Source: Ailurus styani
Taxonomy: Eukaryota > Chordata > Mammalia > Carnivora > Ailuridae
Direction of reading: 5' to 3'
Length of the DNA: 64,000 nt
NCBI GenBank assembly: GCA_002007465.1
Contig: LNAC01000039.1
Location: forward strand, 1,903,217 to 1,967,216
The notes below the pieces were generated by a model that saw only the letters and a list, made by a program, of their open reading frames with translations, was not told the origin of the DNA and did not search any database. Position numbers and translations under genes: made by a program. This document shows, one piece after another, positions 48,111 to 60,765 of this stretch. Position 1 is the stretch's first letter; the number at the start of each line of letters is the position of its first letter.

Positions 48111-48384
48111 TACAGATGGCACTTAGTAAATGGCAACTCTAACGATGATAGTCACTCATCAGATGCTTGTGGTTTGAGGAATATAACAGGTGCAATGGTT
48201 ATCTGGCCGACTAGGCCCAAGTCTCTGGCCCAGCCTCAAGAAGACTGTTTAATGACCACCCTGAAGACCTCGAAGTGCGGCCCCGGCACACATCCCACCC
48301 TTAGCTTTTCTCCTTCTGTAGAGTCATAGGCCATTGCCCCCCAGCTAAAAAGATGGTGCTGAGCAGACTTCCCTTACCGACCAC
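48111..48384. other. Intergenic sequence
   Basis: Nothing recognised apart from a possible continuation of L2/MIR sequence. Confidence 0.4.
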
Positions 48385-48565
48385 AGGCCAGCAGTTTTCA
48401 AAGTGTCCCCAAAGCAGCAGCACCAGGAATATGCTAGAAATGCCAAATCTCAAGCTGCACCCAGATCTACTGAATTGGAAACTCTGGGACAGGGCTCAGC
48501 AGTCGGTGTCTCAGGGCCTCCAGGTAATTCTGCTGTATGCTGGAGTTTTAGAACCACGACCCAGA
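48385..48565 (-). mobile_element. MER20 DNA transposon, antisense
   Basis: 'ccagcagttttcaaagtgtc', 'agaaatgccaaatctcaagc', 'gatctactgaattggaaact' and 'cctccaggtaattctgctgt' follow reverse MER20. Part of the 159-residue plus frame at 48353-48832 is this element, so that frame is not a gene. Confidence 0.8.
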
Positions 48566-49245
48566 GTTTCTGTTCAGAAGGTCTCCTGGGTGGAGAAGGC
48601 TTCACTAGGTCACTCCAGTCACTTCCTCTGCTCTCCATGGAACCACCTTCTCCGAGGGTTTGTTCTTGTATTATTTCTGTTTCCTGAGAACATCGGTGGC
48701 TCCTCAGGGCTGCTGCCCTCCAGGTCTCGAGAGCCAGCCCCCTGCCTCCCTAGACTGATGTCACCAAATTCTGAAAGAAAATGGCTCCAGCTGGACTCTG
48801 AGGGCATCCCCTGCCCTGGTTACTTCCTCTAGCACTGACCATTCTGAACGCTATTTCAAGTTTTGTTATTATGGAGTTAAAAACAACAACAACACCTTTG
48901 AAACCAAGACAGGCCAGCTTCAGATTTGCAGATAAGGCACAGCACTTGTTTTTCTCCCCATCCCAGGAAGATGTTTTCTTGCTGTTTGCTGAGAATCAGA
49001 TAAAGTGGCTATGCCCCAGGAACCAAGGCCACTTCCAGAAACTTTTCCAGCATTGAATGACAACATGTCCCAACTTCTCCATAGGAAATGGGGTGGCTGA
49101 CTTGCAGGGACAGCCCTATTTGTCCTCTAGTGCAATGACGCAGGGATGGGTGGGCAGGGGGAGGAAGGGGAGGAAGGAGGTCTTTGAAACTTGGGTTCGG
49201 TGGCTTCTCAGTTTGAACCCTCTAGGACCTTCCGTCAGCCTAAGC
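48566..49245. other. Intergenic GC-richer sequence
   Basis: No recognisable domain in the overlapping frames on either strand. Confidence 0.5.
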
Positions 49246-49380
49246 TGCCATTCCCAAAGTTAATCCAAAACGGAATTACCTGGGGCTCTTGTTCAAAATG
49301 TAGACTCTGGGACCCTAGAACAAGTGCTTCGAATGTACGGGGTCCTTCACGTTTTGAAGGCTATAGGAAAGATATAGATT
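49246..49380 (+). mobile_element. MER20-like fragment
   Basis: 'acggaattacctggggctct' and 'tgttcaaaatgtagactctg' match the MER20 5' half. Diverged. Confidence 0.55.
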
Positions 49381-49539
49381 AAATGTCTTAACTTCACAGG
49401 AAAAGAGTTTCTTTATGATTTGGGAGCTTCTTTACCCAAGAACAATCTCCTACCATTTCCTTTGGCTGTTTAGGATACTATTTTTTTTCTCTTTGTAGTC
49501 TTTAATATACCTTATTTTTATAAACTCAATCATTTTTAA

Positions 49540-49850
49540 TCTCTAATTTACTTAGAAACTTTCAAGGAAAGTCTGCTAAATTTTATAAAAATGATCTTTA
49601 TGGATAGGATCATGCAAAAAAATTCAGTTTGTTCATATATTGTGGTGATAGATTTTTCTGATATTGACTCCTAGAATTTGGGTATTGAATTTCTGATATT
49701 AAATTCCTGGAATAAATCCTGCATGGTCAAAAATGCTGTTCTTTGAATGTACTACTAGATTCTAGGTAAAATAAAATTTGTCACATTTTTAAAATTTTAC
49801 CTTTATTTTTAGGAAGGTCAAGAGTTTTAGAGCTAAACAGTACACTTAAA
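49540..49850 (-). mobile_element. Antisense L1 ORF2-derived fragment
   Basis: 'ttcctggaataaatcctgca', 'tggtcaaaaatgctgttctt' and 'tactactagattctaggtaa' match the reverse of L1 ORF2. Confidence 0.6.
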
Positions 49851-49920
49851 ACACAAAATAGTAGTCCACGCCTTTGTCCCTACCACCTCTCAATTCCCAC
49901 TATCTAGAAAACACCACTTA

Positions 49921-50130
49921 GGGCACCTTGGTGGTTCAGTGGGTTAAAGGCTCTGCCTTCGGCTCAGGTCATGATCTCAGGGTCCTGGGATCGAGGCCCG
50001 CATCAGGCTCCCTGCTTGGCGGGGAGCCTGCTTCCTCCTCTTTCTGCCTGCCTCTCTGCCTACTTGTGATCTCTATCTGTCAAATAAATAAATAAAATCT
50101 TAAAAAAAAAAAACCTTAAAAAAAAAAAAG
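49921..50130 (+). mobile_element. CanSINE, young mustelid-type
   Basis: Head 'gggcaccttggtggttcagt'. The TSD 'acaccactta' is at 49911-49920 and 50131-50140. The tail holds two A-runs split by 'cctt'. Confidence 0.94.
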
Positions 50131-50140
50131 ACACCACTTA

Positions 50141-50557
50141 CAACTTTTATATCTGTTCCTTCTGGTATTTGCTTTTCTATTTCTAAATGGCATGCCTCTA
50201 CAGCTATTTCTTGTTATTTCAGTTTTTGATTATCAGGTAGAGACTCCTAATACGTTATAGGATTTGGCTTCTTTATGCTCACAAACTCTACACAAACTCT
50301 ACACTTACACACATCTGCCATGCTCACACATACAAGCACATTCTTCTCCATACCATGTAGTTATATAATTTTGTTGATTAATATTCCATTTATACTATTA
50401 TGACTATGTAAATAATATTCCCAACTAAGTCATGAAATGAAGTATAATTAAATTTCCTTCTTGCACAACTTCTGGTTTTTTCCTAGCGTTAATGAGTTTC
50501 TCACTTTAATTTTCTTGCGTCCAAATTACTAATTCACATTCAAACTCTCTGGCAGAA
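50141..50557. other. Intergenic sequence, probably old L1-derived
   Basis: AT-rich, no coding signal. A short duplication of 'cacaaactctac' is at 50280-50305. Confidence 0.4.
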
Positions 50558-50572
50558 TTAAAATCTCATCTC

Positions 50573-50753
50573 GGGGCACCTGGTTGGCTCAGTTGGTTGA
50601 GCAACTGCCTTCGACTCAGGTCATGATCCCAGAGTTCCAGGATCGAGTTCCGCATGGGGCTCCCAGCTCCGTGGGGAGTCTCCTTCTTCCTTTGACCTTC
50701 TCTCCCCTCATGCTCTCACTCTCTCTCTCTCTCAAAATAAATAAATAAAATCT
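50573..50753 (+). mobile_element. CanSINE, older type
   Basis: Head 'ggggcacctggttggctcag'. The TSD 'ttaaaatctcatctc' is at 50558-50572 and 50754-50768. Confidence 0.95.
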
Positions 50754-50819
50754 TTAAAATCTCATCTCAATACTTCCAAACATCAGATACTCTATAAAAT
50801 TTATCTTTTTCAAATAGCC

Positions 50820-52180
50820 CATCTGGAGCCATTGGATCTGCTCCAATTGAGGCCTGATCATTCTCTAGGCATGCTGTAGAGCTGTCATCCTGAAGTCTCC
50901 CTTTTTTTATCATCTCGGGGATTTCCTGCCTCTCTTTCTTGGGGCCCTTATCTTGTTTCTTGGTTAACTCTCACATTTTGATGGAGCACATGCTCTAATA
51001 GCTTTCTAAGCAACAGTACTTGGAAGTTAAGTTCTTAAGATCTTGAAGGTTTTAGGAAAATTTTATTCTGCCTCCAGATTTGATGGCATTTTTAGCTGGG
51101 TGTAGAATTCTAGACTGAAAATCGATTTTCTTTGAGAATTGAGAAGGCGTTGCTCCACTGTTTCCCACAGAAAAATTTTGCCATTCTCATTTCTGACCCT
51201 CTGTATAGGGCTCAATCTTTCACTGTTTTGTCACTGGTGCTAGGCAAGTTTGCAATGATGTGCTCTGTCAGGGACTTTATGTCCTCTGTGCTTGGCTCTG
51301 GGTAGACTCAGTTCATTGTGGGAAATTCCTTCAATAATGTATTTTCTCTGTTTTCTCTGTTCTCCTTTTGAGGAACTCCGTTATCATTCAAATATTAGGG
51401 TTCCTCAACAATTCCTGGAATTTTGTCCTCTCTCTCTCTCTTTACCTATCCAACTTTCTCTCCTGCTTCATCTCCCTCAGTCTCCCTCACTTTACCTATC
51501 TATCCATCTTTCTCTGGTTATATTTTCTTGGAGATTTTACAAACTTTGTCTTCCAGATTACTCAGGAAATGTTAAAACACAGGATACTCAGGTAAATGTT
51601 AATTTCAGACAAACTAGTATTGCGTGGGACATAGTTACACTAAACACTTATTTGCTATTTATGTAAAATTCAAATTCAACTGGGAGTCCTGTATTTGTTT
51701 TGTTTATTTTTTAATTTATTTCTTTTTTTACTTTTATTTATTTATTTATTTATTTTATAAACCCTGTGTTGGGAGTCCTGTATTTTTATTTGCTAAATTT
51801 GACAACACTTCTTTCCACTCTGCTTTTGAATTGTTCCTTTCAGCTATCCTGTTTTTAATCTCCGAGATCTCTTTTAATTGTTCTCTCAGTATTCCTTTTT
51901 AACCACTTCTTTTGTCTCTTGAATATGATACATTCTCTTTTCTCTCTGGAGATACTGAGAGGTCCTCTCAGTTTCCTTCTTTTTTATTTCCAATTTTTTT
52001 TGTTTTGTTTACAATTTTTTTGGTCTCTGCCTTTCATGCTAGATTTTCTTATATGTCTGGTAATCCTTGGTTGTCTGCTCATTTTTAAGAGTGATGCACT
52101 AACTGAACCAGAATTTAGAGGATGTGGGTGGAATCTGTTGATTGGTGGGCTTCCTTCCAGCACTATCTGCTTCCCTGAGG
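50820..52180 (-). mobile_element. Antisense L1/HAL1-like element
   Basis: 'ttagctgggtgtagaattct', 'gaggaactccgttatcattc', 'aatattagggttcctcaaca' and 'gagatttt'-rich stretches occur in the order of the reverse strand of the 5'/ORF1 side of old L1 or HAL1. The several hydrophobic open frames (51292-52188) are antisense artefacts of this element: F/L-rich, low complexity. Confidence 0.6.
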
Positions 52181-53450
52181 GGTTCTAACTGTCAGTATCT
52201 TTAGGTCTTCTCTCCTAAGCTGGTCAGGTCCCCAAAGAGGAAAACTCTAATTCCCATACTGGGAGGGATATGCATAAATACTAGCATCCTGGGAGGTAAG
52301 GCACAAAAGAAGACCAGGGCCCAGGGATCCCAGCTTTCTATAGCTAATCCCCTTCCCAATGCCCATTTTCAGTGTGGTACCCTTGCCTCAGTGAGCCTGG
52401 TGTCTTTGAGTCCAGAAGCCCTCTGGTTCAACCTCTCGGGAAGTTTCCCACCATGAGGCAACAGAGTGCCACTCACCCTGTGTAAGGCAAGAAAGGTGAC
52501 CTGGGAGTCTAACTGCTTTGTATGTAGCTTTTTAACTTTATTTTATTTTATTTTTCTGAATACAAGATACCATTATCCTCACCAGTATGCACCGTTTATT
52601 CACAGAGATGTTCCAGCTCCCTCCTGATGCTCACTCACTCCAATAAAATGAGAGCTTTAGAATCCTTTTTCTCTCTCTTCTTCCTTCTGTAGACCTTTGG
52701 AGTCTTTATTTCTCCCTCTTTTTCCACCAACAGTTGCCAGTTTTTGCTTCAAGCTCCTATCCTCTCCCCTCCCCCACCCAGACACGCCTCTCCCAGCTTC
52801 ATGCTGCTGGGAATGTGTTTTGCTTTTTCTGATTATCCTCTCTCTGGTTCCTGGCCCTGTTTAAACGGTATGTTAATTTTCTGCATGGGCTTTTTAGGCC
52901 TTAGTGTGTGGTGGTTTCTATGTCCCAAGTTGTGGGACACTCACAGATGGCAGAAGGCAGAGAAATCTCAGTCCCCACTGGCTGAATTACAGAAACTGCC
53001 AGTACTCTATTAGGCACCTGCAGGAAACCCCCCTCTCTGGAGACTTCCCACACTGCCCCAACTGAAGAGGAGAGGCCTCAGTCTCCATTCAACTCCTCCC
53101 TGGCCCCTTAGGGGTAGGAAAAGCCAGTGCAGTCACACGGGCCTATGATGAATTTAGCCCTAACAACCCAAGCTTTCCCAGGACTTAGCGCCCTCCATTC
53201 TTCACAGCCTTTGACACTATTCTCTAGGACCTGCCCAGCCCACTCGAAGAAAGAACCTCACAGTTCTCTCTGCTTGGAACACACTGAAGCAGAAGGCCTC
53301 ACTTGTACCCGGCCACCCGTGGAAGTTAGCAGCTGTTTGGCTCCAGAGAGAAAGAAACTTCAGGTTTGGGAGAAAGATGGAAATTGCATCTGGGTTGTCA
53401 TAATCCCAGAACCCCCTTGAGGCCCCCTTAAATTATTTCCAAGGCCATCA
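52181..53450. other. Intergenic sequence, possibly old L1 5' side
   Basis: Frames of about 90 residues (52744-53013, 53127-53420) have no recognised domain. Some text resembles antisense L1 5' UTR, but I cannot define an element. Confidence 0.4.
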
Positions 53451-55285
53451 ATCACACAGAGGGATCCTGGGTTAAAAGAGCAGAGTTGGGATGAATAGCT
53501 GTAGTGCTGGTTCAGCACCTAAATACAGGCTGGTACACATGGGAGTCATATGCCAACTCCCGTGGTCCGACACCACGGTTTTAGCTCCGCTGCATTCATA
53601 GATAAGAGAGAGTTACTGCAGTTTCACTATGAAAAAGGGCAATCACAAGGACTCTGAGTAAGTCTTTCCTAACACTGTTTTATCTGATGAGATAGCAACC
53701 TGCAGTGAGGAATCACTGCCAGTCTCCCCTCAGAAAGTTTAAAGTTTAAAGATCAGGCTGGTTCTGGAAAGGAAGATTGAGTGGGCATATTACTAACCTA
53801 AATGGAATTAGGTTTCTGTTTCAGTAAAGATGCCCATTAACGTTGAAAGCAATACAGCTAGAGCAGGGCAGCCATAAACACCCACTGCCTGTAGGAAGGT
53901 GTGCTTAAATTACACCTGGCTGTGCACCCCATTATCACTTTGCAAAAGGCAGTAACCTGAGGTGGACCTCTGTAGTCACAGTGTCCTCCAGGTGACGGCC
54001 TCCAAGGAACCCTAGCTTGGATGCAATCAATACATTAAACATACATTACTCATGTATCAGCACATGATAAGAGGCTAACAATGATTAATCACCTAATTAT
54101 GATAGGCTCTTTTCAGCCCAAAATATTTGACTTAATTGAATATTTTCAGTTTTGTATTTAGTTGCAATGGAAAGATGTAACAGCAGTATTTCGTTCAAAC
54201 AGTGTCTGGCTAGAAAGGGTTGAAGTCAGCATCTTTGCCTTCCTTGGGCAGCCATCACCAGAGCCTGCCATGCTGGGGCAAGCAGCAATTCAAGAGTCAC
54301 TGTCTTCTTTGCCTATTTCCAGTCTGATAAAAATTTCAATTCTTCTAAAAGACTTAGGAAGGCGGTCACACATTGGCAGCCTGTGGCTTGCATCCAGCAC
54401 TCAGATGTGTTTTGTGTGAGCAGCGGGGTTTTAAAAAAAATAGAATGAACTCACCATCAGCCTTTAAAATCAGAAAACTTAACATAAAAGTCTGGACTTC
54501 TAGCTTTTGTTGGAAAAAAGATTGGCCAGCGTGGGCCTTGACAACTGGCAGGGCTGAGTGGAGACTGCCTTTTTTTGATGGTGCACGTGCTCTCCTATTG
54601 GTCCAGACCCAATACTTTCTTAGGTTATATCTAGCAACTTCACTCACTTTTGTCACCTGCTTGGCTTCTGTCTTAGGAGTACAATTCAGTAGGAAGAGAC
54701 ACCAGAAGGCCATGTCTTGTCCCCAGTGCACTGGGAAACCCTGGGAGCCTTTCTACATATAAGGGAACAAGGAACTGGCAACAGAGAAGTGATATGGTTT
54801 GCCTGAGGGCACTAGTCCAGTGTTCTTTCCTGCACCTGTGATGAAGACCCTAAATGCAGGACACAGACAAAAGTGCTTCTATTGTTCAGAGGCAAGGAAG
54901 GGTACCAGGAGTTGAAGGGGCAGGTGGCGGGATGCCTATCAGTCGGGGCACATCCTTGAGTTACCAGATGTGTCTAAAGCACAACCTTAGCCCTTTTTTT
55001 CCCTCAATGGAGAAAGGATGTTAATCACTCCACTTCTCAGTGCCTCCATGCCTGTTCCTTTGGATCCAGACAAGAAGTTCTAAGAATCCCTCGGAGTCTC
55101 CAGCCTAACTGCCTTAGAAAACCCCCTGTCCAGATCAAAGTGCCAATTCGAGCAACACATCTTGGATTCTGGACCCCACCCATTTAGTAGAGAAATCCTT
55201 CTGATAAATTCAGAGATAACAAGATCCCAGGGGCCTTCCTGTTGATTTGAATCTGCTCAACCCCTAGCTAATGAAAACAGTATCA
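53451..55285. other. Intergenic sequence, low in repeats
   Basis: No gene recognised. Two frames on opposite strands at 54366-54762 (121 and 129 residues) overlap, show no domain and have no promoter or splice context. Confidence 0.5.
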
Positions 55286-55680
55286 ACAGATTTAATGGAT
55301 TAGTAATCACCTGAGGATCATGTTAAAATGTGAATTCTGATTCGAAAGGTCTGGGGAGGGGCGCCTGGGTGGCTCAGTGGGTTAAAGCCTCTGCTTTCGG
55401 CTCAGGTCATGATCTCAGCGTCCTGGGATCGAGGCCCGCATCGGGCTCTCTGCTCAGCGGGGAGCCTGCTTCCTCCTCTCTCTCTGCCTGCCTCTCTGCC
55501 TATTTGTGATCTCTCTCTCTCTGTCAAATAAATAAATAAAATCTTTAAAAAAAAGAAAAAAAAAAAGAAAGGTCTGGGGAGGGGCAAGAGACTCTGCATT
55601 TCTAACAAATTCCTGGGTGAGGCCAATGCTGCTGGTCCAAGGACCACACTTAGTAGAGAGGGGTTATAAAACACCTCCTA
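55286..55680 (+). mobile_element. MER20 DNA transposon split by a CanSINE
   Basis: 'agtaatcacctgaggatcat', 'gttaaaatgtgaattctgat' then, after the SINE, 'agactctgcatttctaacaa' and 'gctggtccaaggaccacact' make a nearly complete MER20. Confidence 0.85.
55363..55566 (+). mobile_element. CanSINE, young mustelid-type, inside MER20
   Basis: Head 'gcgcctgggtggctcagtgg'. A 19-bp TSD 'gaaaggtctggggaggggc' is at 55344-55362 and 55567-55585. Confidence 0.97.
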
Positions 55681-55847
55681 TCACTGCTCAAGGCCATTGC
55701 TTGCTTTCTGTTCTAAGGATCTTGCCTGGTTTCCACCTTATCCTTTTCCTCTCTCCATCCATCCTTCTTCTTAGCCAACTTGTTATTCCTACCAGGTATC
55801 TCTACCAACTCTCAAATCTCCTCCATCCCAGGATAAAGAAACTCTCG

Positions 55848-56056
55848 GGACGCCTGGGTGGCTCAGTTGGTTAAGCAACTGCCTTCGGCTCAGGTCATGA
55901 TCCCAGAGTGTCCGGATCGAGTCCCACATCGGGCTTCCAGCTCCACGGGGAGTCTGCTTCTCCCTCTGATCTTCTCCTCTCTCATGCTCTCTGTCTCTCT
56001 CCTCTCTCTCTCTCTCTCTCTCAAATAAATAAATAAAATCTTTTAAAAAAAGAAAG
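55848..56056 (+). mobile_element. CanSINE, older type
   Basis: Head 'gacgcctgggtggctcagtt'. The TSD 'aaagaaactctcg' is at 55835-55847 and 56057-56069. Confidence 0.95.
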
Positions 56057-56127
56057 AAAGAAACTCTCGCCCTTTTTCCCTTGGACATGCATCTCCCTCC
56101 CTCCTCTCCTCCACAGTGCCAGAAAAA

Positions 56128-56330
56128 TAAAGATCACCATTTACTGACAATTGTGTGCCAAGCACAGTCCCAAGTGTGTTTTCCGTATCATTTAAATCTC
56201 ATGACAACCCAACAAAGCATGTATTATTGTCATTTCAGAAATGAGAAAATTAAGACTTGTGGTGTTAAAGAAACTTTGTCCTCAACTAGGAAATAATGAG
56301 CTGAGATTAGATTTTGGATCTAATGCCAAA
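56128..56330 (-). mobile_element. MIR/L3-type fragment, antisense
   Basis: 'tgtgccaagcacagtcccaa', 'catttaaatctcatgacaac' and 'cagaaatgagaaaattaaga' match reverse-oriented ancient repeat sequence. Confidence 0.65.
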
Positions 56331-57158
56331 GTCTACAACCTTTATGCTACATTATGCTCATATAAGGGGAAATGGCCTAGAAGTCAACTGGTAGAGGTGG
56401 AAAAAAGGAATGAAGTTATCACTCCAAATTATGCATCCTGTACAGTTCTCTGAACCCTTATTAAGCAGATGCCCTATGGGACAGCTTGTCATATCAATAA
56501 TAAGAGATGTTTTAAGAATGCCCAGATTAGCTGGGGTGGGACAGGATTCCAAATAGCAGAGTGGTAATATTAAAACCCAAACTTGCCAATATGCCCAAAT
56601 TTTCCATGTGACTCTTTAACAGGCCCATAACTGTACACATAGAACCGATTACCAAAAAAGAGATTCCTATCAGTAACCAACCACTCAATTATGTGAAGTC
56701 TAAGGAATGGTGCCAAGCCTTCTAGTAGTCCACATAAGGTCCTCCTTGGATACATAGCCAATTCCCTCTCTTTCTAGTCCCCATGTTTATTGTTATATTG
56801 CTATTATTATCCTGTGCCCTGTCCTCAAGACCCCACCTAAGCATCGTAGCTTCCAACCTGGGAGGCTGAACCTGATCTTAAAAGCTTTGTATCTTTCAGA
56901 TTCCTCAACCTGTAGCATCCAAAAGACAAACAAATCCTGCTTGTATTGGCTATCTCCTCCCCATGGCTTTTAGTGTTACTCTCCCTGAATCTCCTTTTAA
57001 TCCCTCCCAAAGATCCCATGTGGTGGGGGGAAAGGCAGGTGGAGAGAGGAAAAAAGGCAAGGGGTAAAGGGGTAAAGACCAGAAAAATTCATCCTGATAC
57101 AAAGAAAAAAAAAAAAAAAAAGATCTACACCCACTCAATGGGGGAGAGTCAGAATTTA
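56331..57158. other. Intergenic sequence
   Basis: No gene or clear repeat. An A-run lies at 57104-57121. Confidence 0.5.
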
Positions 57159-57178
57159 AAAATATGGAGTGGCCAGGG

Positions 57179-57375
57179 CGCCTGGGTGGCTCAGTGGGTT
57201 AAAGCCTCTGCTTTCAGCTCAGGTCATGATCTCAGCGTCCTGGGATGGAGGCCCGCATCGGGCTCTCTGCTCAGCGGGGAGCCTGCTTCCTCCTCTCCCT
57301 GCCTCTTTGCCTGCCTCTCTGCCTACTTGTAATCTCTCTCTCTGTGTCAAATAAATAAATAAAATCTTAAAAAAA
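57179..57375 (+). mobile_element. CanSINE, young mustelid-type
   Basis: Head 'cgcctgggtggctcagtggg'. A 20-bp TSD 'aaaatatggagtggccaggg' is at 57159-57178 and 57376-57395. Confidence 0.97.
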
Positions 57376-57548
57376 AAAATATGGAGTGGCCAGGGAAACT
57401 GGGGACAGTATCGTGTGGGGAAAGGAACCCTGGCCCAGGAGTCTTGAGATTTGGTTTCTAAATCTATCTTTACCACTAACCCAGCTATACAACCGTGGAT
57501 AAGCAGTATCATTTTTCGTGACACCAGCTTCTTTAAAGTGAGGGGATT

Positions 57549-57660
57549 GGGGGCGCTGGGCTGGCTCAGTCAGTAGAGTATGTGACCCTTGACCTCAGGG
57601 TCTTGAGTTCAAGCCCTCTGTTGGGCATGGAGCCTACTTAAAAATAATAATAATAAAATA
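57549..57660 (+). mobile_element. Short-subtype CanSINE
   Basis: 'gggggcgctgggctggctca' to 'gttgggcatggagcctactt' then (aat)n. It lacks the CT tract, as at 3605-3731. Confidence 0.85.
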
Positions 57661-60600
57661 AACCAAAATTAAAGTGAAAGGATTGGATTGAATGATTACT
57701 AAAATTCTTTTGCCCTCTACTTTTTAGTACCTTCCGTAGTACCTGAAACAAAATGAACCAGAACATTTTTGTGAAATAACGTTGCATCTAAGCAGAAATT
57801 CAAACACAAACTAGGTTGAGTAAATGCATAAAAACAAGAAGGTGGATAAACAATGCTTAATAATGATAAATTAATAATAATGATAAAAGATCAATAAATT
57901 AAAGACAAAATGACTGATTCTATAGTTTTTCTTTTTAAAAAGATCTTAAATTCTCTACTAAGTGGTCACCCACTATCCATAATTATCAGTTACTTGTAAA
58001 ATATGTAATTGGGACAGACATATTCTATTCTACAGTATATTGCTGTTTTCAAAAATTGTTTTCCAATAAAAGCATTGAATTCTAAAGTCAACCACCAACA
58101 TTTTTACTCTAAACAATGGTAGGTAAATCAGAAATAAAATTAGGTCAACATGAATAATTTCCTTCCTGGCAGGTTATGGAATTTAACGTACATGGTATTT
58201 TCCATCTTTGAAGTTAACATGTAATTATGTTTGCTTTATGCCAACTTTTCTGCCCTCAAATGTTTCAAGCTGAAAAAGAGAAAAACAAAGTCTGCCTTTA
58301 GCTGCCTCTCCTTTCATACACTTACCAGGCCAGAAGGCACAGTTGCTGGGGCACAGAACCCACTGGACTCTGAGTGTGTGTTTTGGGGAAGGCCCCTTCC
58401 CCAATAAAATAAGGTCAAAGATAACATCTGTGTTTTCCAGTCATCTGGATCAGTAAAAATATATCAATCCTTCTGTGCAGTCATCACCTTGCTTAGGCCC
58501 ATAACCAAGAATACCCACCAGCATCTGGCCCTTAGAAACCTGACCTCTCCTGAAGGGTCTTTACTTATCTTATGGGAATCGCCCTTCATCACCCCAAACT
58601 ATTTCTGTAGAAGGATGCCTCAACTACTCTAGTTGGGGGGTGCTTTGGCCAAGAGGAACATTTTCTGTGATGATGCTGTAGTTTGAAAATTCATCCCATG
58701 GTTTTCCTCTGTATCCCCATCCTGACCTCAGGTATCAATGGCCTCTATGCCAAAAATGACATTTGAATATAATATTTTGATTCTTTGAACTGGATTCCCC
58801 AGGCCTGACTTTCACTTACCATTGAGAGAATCCTCCCTTATTCAGTAATAGTTATTACCTTGGAAAAATCAAGTAAGACCTACCAGTTTATGTCCACCAT
58901 ATTCCCAGATGAAGTAAATAAAAGGCACCAATAAGTCTCAAAGTCAGAATCCTTAAGTAGACCAAAGTCTGAAGGAAAATCTTACCTCCTGTCATCCTCC
59001 ATTAGCCACTAAGACCTATTTACTTTTTATCTTCATCAAGAACAATGGTAAAATGTGGCTGAAGATGTGGGCTGCAAATTGACCTAAGCCAATTTAATCA
59101 TTCAGTAATTATTCATTTCCTGCGGCAAATAATGGTAAATACCTGGGGTGAGAGGAGGGTTGAGTCTCTACCTTTCTTCCACCACCTTACCTCCAGGCAG
59201 GTTGCTATGATGAAAGCTAGTCTTAGGCCAATTTCTGCCATACATGCAAATCTTCATTAGCAAGCAGACACAAACCCCATCATCGAACCCTTCCTTTAAT
59301 CTTGGTCAAGTCCCCACACTCAGATACCGACAGGTATTTTACAAGAGAAGGAGGCAGATGGCCCAATGTTCTGACAGCAGCTAAGTTGGGCTTCTGGTAG
59401 GATCATGCAGCAGAGTCTGCCCACCTCCCCACCCCTCTTTGCAGTGGAAGGAGGCAGGACAAGATGGATTACTTCTGGACCTGGAGCACTATCTCAATGT
59501 GTAAGGTGCATAGGCTTGCTGGAAATGTACGCTATTCCCATGCAAGGATGAGGAGACCTAATACAGTTTTCTATCTAAGCTCATACCTGGAAGGCTATTC
59601 ATTTAGTCACTAGCAAAGTCTTTCTTATATCACTTATGCTGACACACTGTCTGGAATAGATTTCTATAACAATATTTGTAATGCTTATATAACCGCTTCT
59701 AGACGGTGGCTTCCTGATTGCTGTCCTTCATGTGCTATCCATGACTCCCAGAGTGAATATTAGAGTTAATTTACACATATATGCATCATTCTATTTATAA
59801 TGAATTATTTTAATTTAGCAAAGAGACACCTTTCTGACATATCCTACCTGCAAATTTGACATCTAAAACCCCTCCACCAGTCCCATCCATCATGTTGTTG
59901 GAGAAATTGCAGAAATATGCAAATGAAATAATATCATGCTTTTTGAGTTTGCATCCTAGGTCCATCTTCAGCCATTACAGAAAAGGTATTTGAATAGAGC
60001 ACAGAGAAACGAAGGCACATGGAAAAAGATGAGGGAAGAAATGACCAGGAGACCTAGGAAGTTGTTTTAGCTAAATTTAGTTGCTTTAGCAACAATGTTT
60101 CCTCCCCAAAATGGAGTGGGATGGGACAGGAAAAGTGGTAGGACAGAAATGAGGGAGGGATGCTCTTCTCCACAGGCATCTTCTCTCCAAAAAGCCCAAA
60201 CTACATCCTAGAGGAGGGATTCCCTTTCTGAGCTTTCTAAGGTAGACACTGGGCTTGTTAACTGTGGCTCATGGAGCCGCCGCTCAGGTCAGAACAGAGT
60301 GAAAGGGGGCATTGAGTGGATCCTTCCTTTGCCTATTCATCAAAGAAGCAAACTGAGTTCTTTACCAGAGTAATTTATCTTTGCAGACAACTTAGACCAT
60401 TGTTCCCTGGGCAGGACAATGACTCACTTGATCAGTAAGTAGAACTCTAAGTATAAAGCAGTTATAACATGCCTCACCCCCTTCTACACACCATTGACAT
60501 TTGCTTTGGAAACTAAGTTAATAGATTAAAAGAACAGCAGAGTTTTATTTGGCAAAACCTTTAGGAACATGTTCAGTACTATTCCCTATTATTTTACTTA

Positions 60601-60765
60601 ATTGTCGGTTATCAGTATTGAGCTTCCATCAGAGTAGAAAGTAGTAGAATGGGAAGAACAACAAACCAGAAAAAGAGAGCCTTAGATTTACCACTCACTA
60701 AACATGGGGCAGCCTGGTGTCTTCTCTGAATTGAGACCAGACCTCTGTGGTCTCTTCTGGGGTAC
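57661..60765. other. Intergenic sequence with no recognised repeats or genes
   Basis: The longest repeat-poor stretch in the window (about 3.1 kb). No open frame of 60 codons starting with ATG is present on either strand between 57525 and 61085, which argues against a coding exon of any size, though small exons cannot be excluded. Confidence 0.55.

Noticed and set aside
48353..48832. 159-residue plus-strand frame, the longest in the window
   Set aside because: Its first third is antisense MER20. Competing frames cover the same bases on both strands and no known domain is visible.
51292..52188. Several hydrophobic frames resembling membrane proteins
   Set aside because: The F/L-rich content comes from the T-rich antisense strand of an L1/HAL1-like element.
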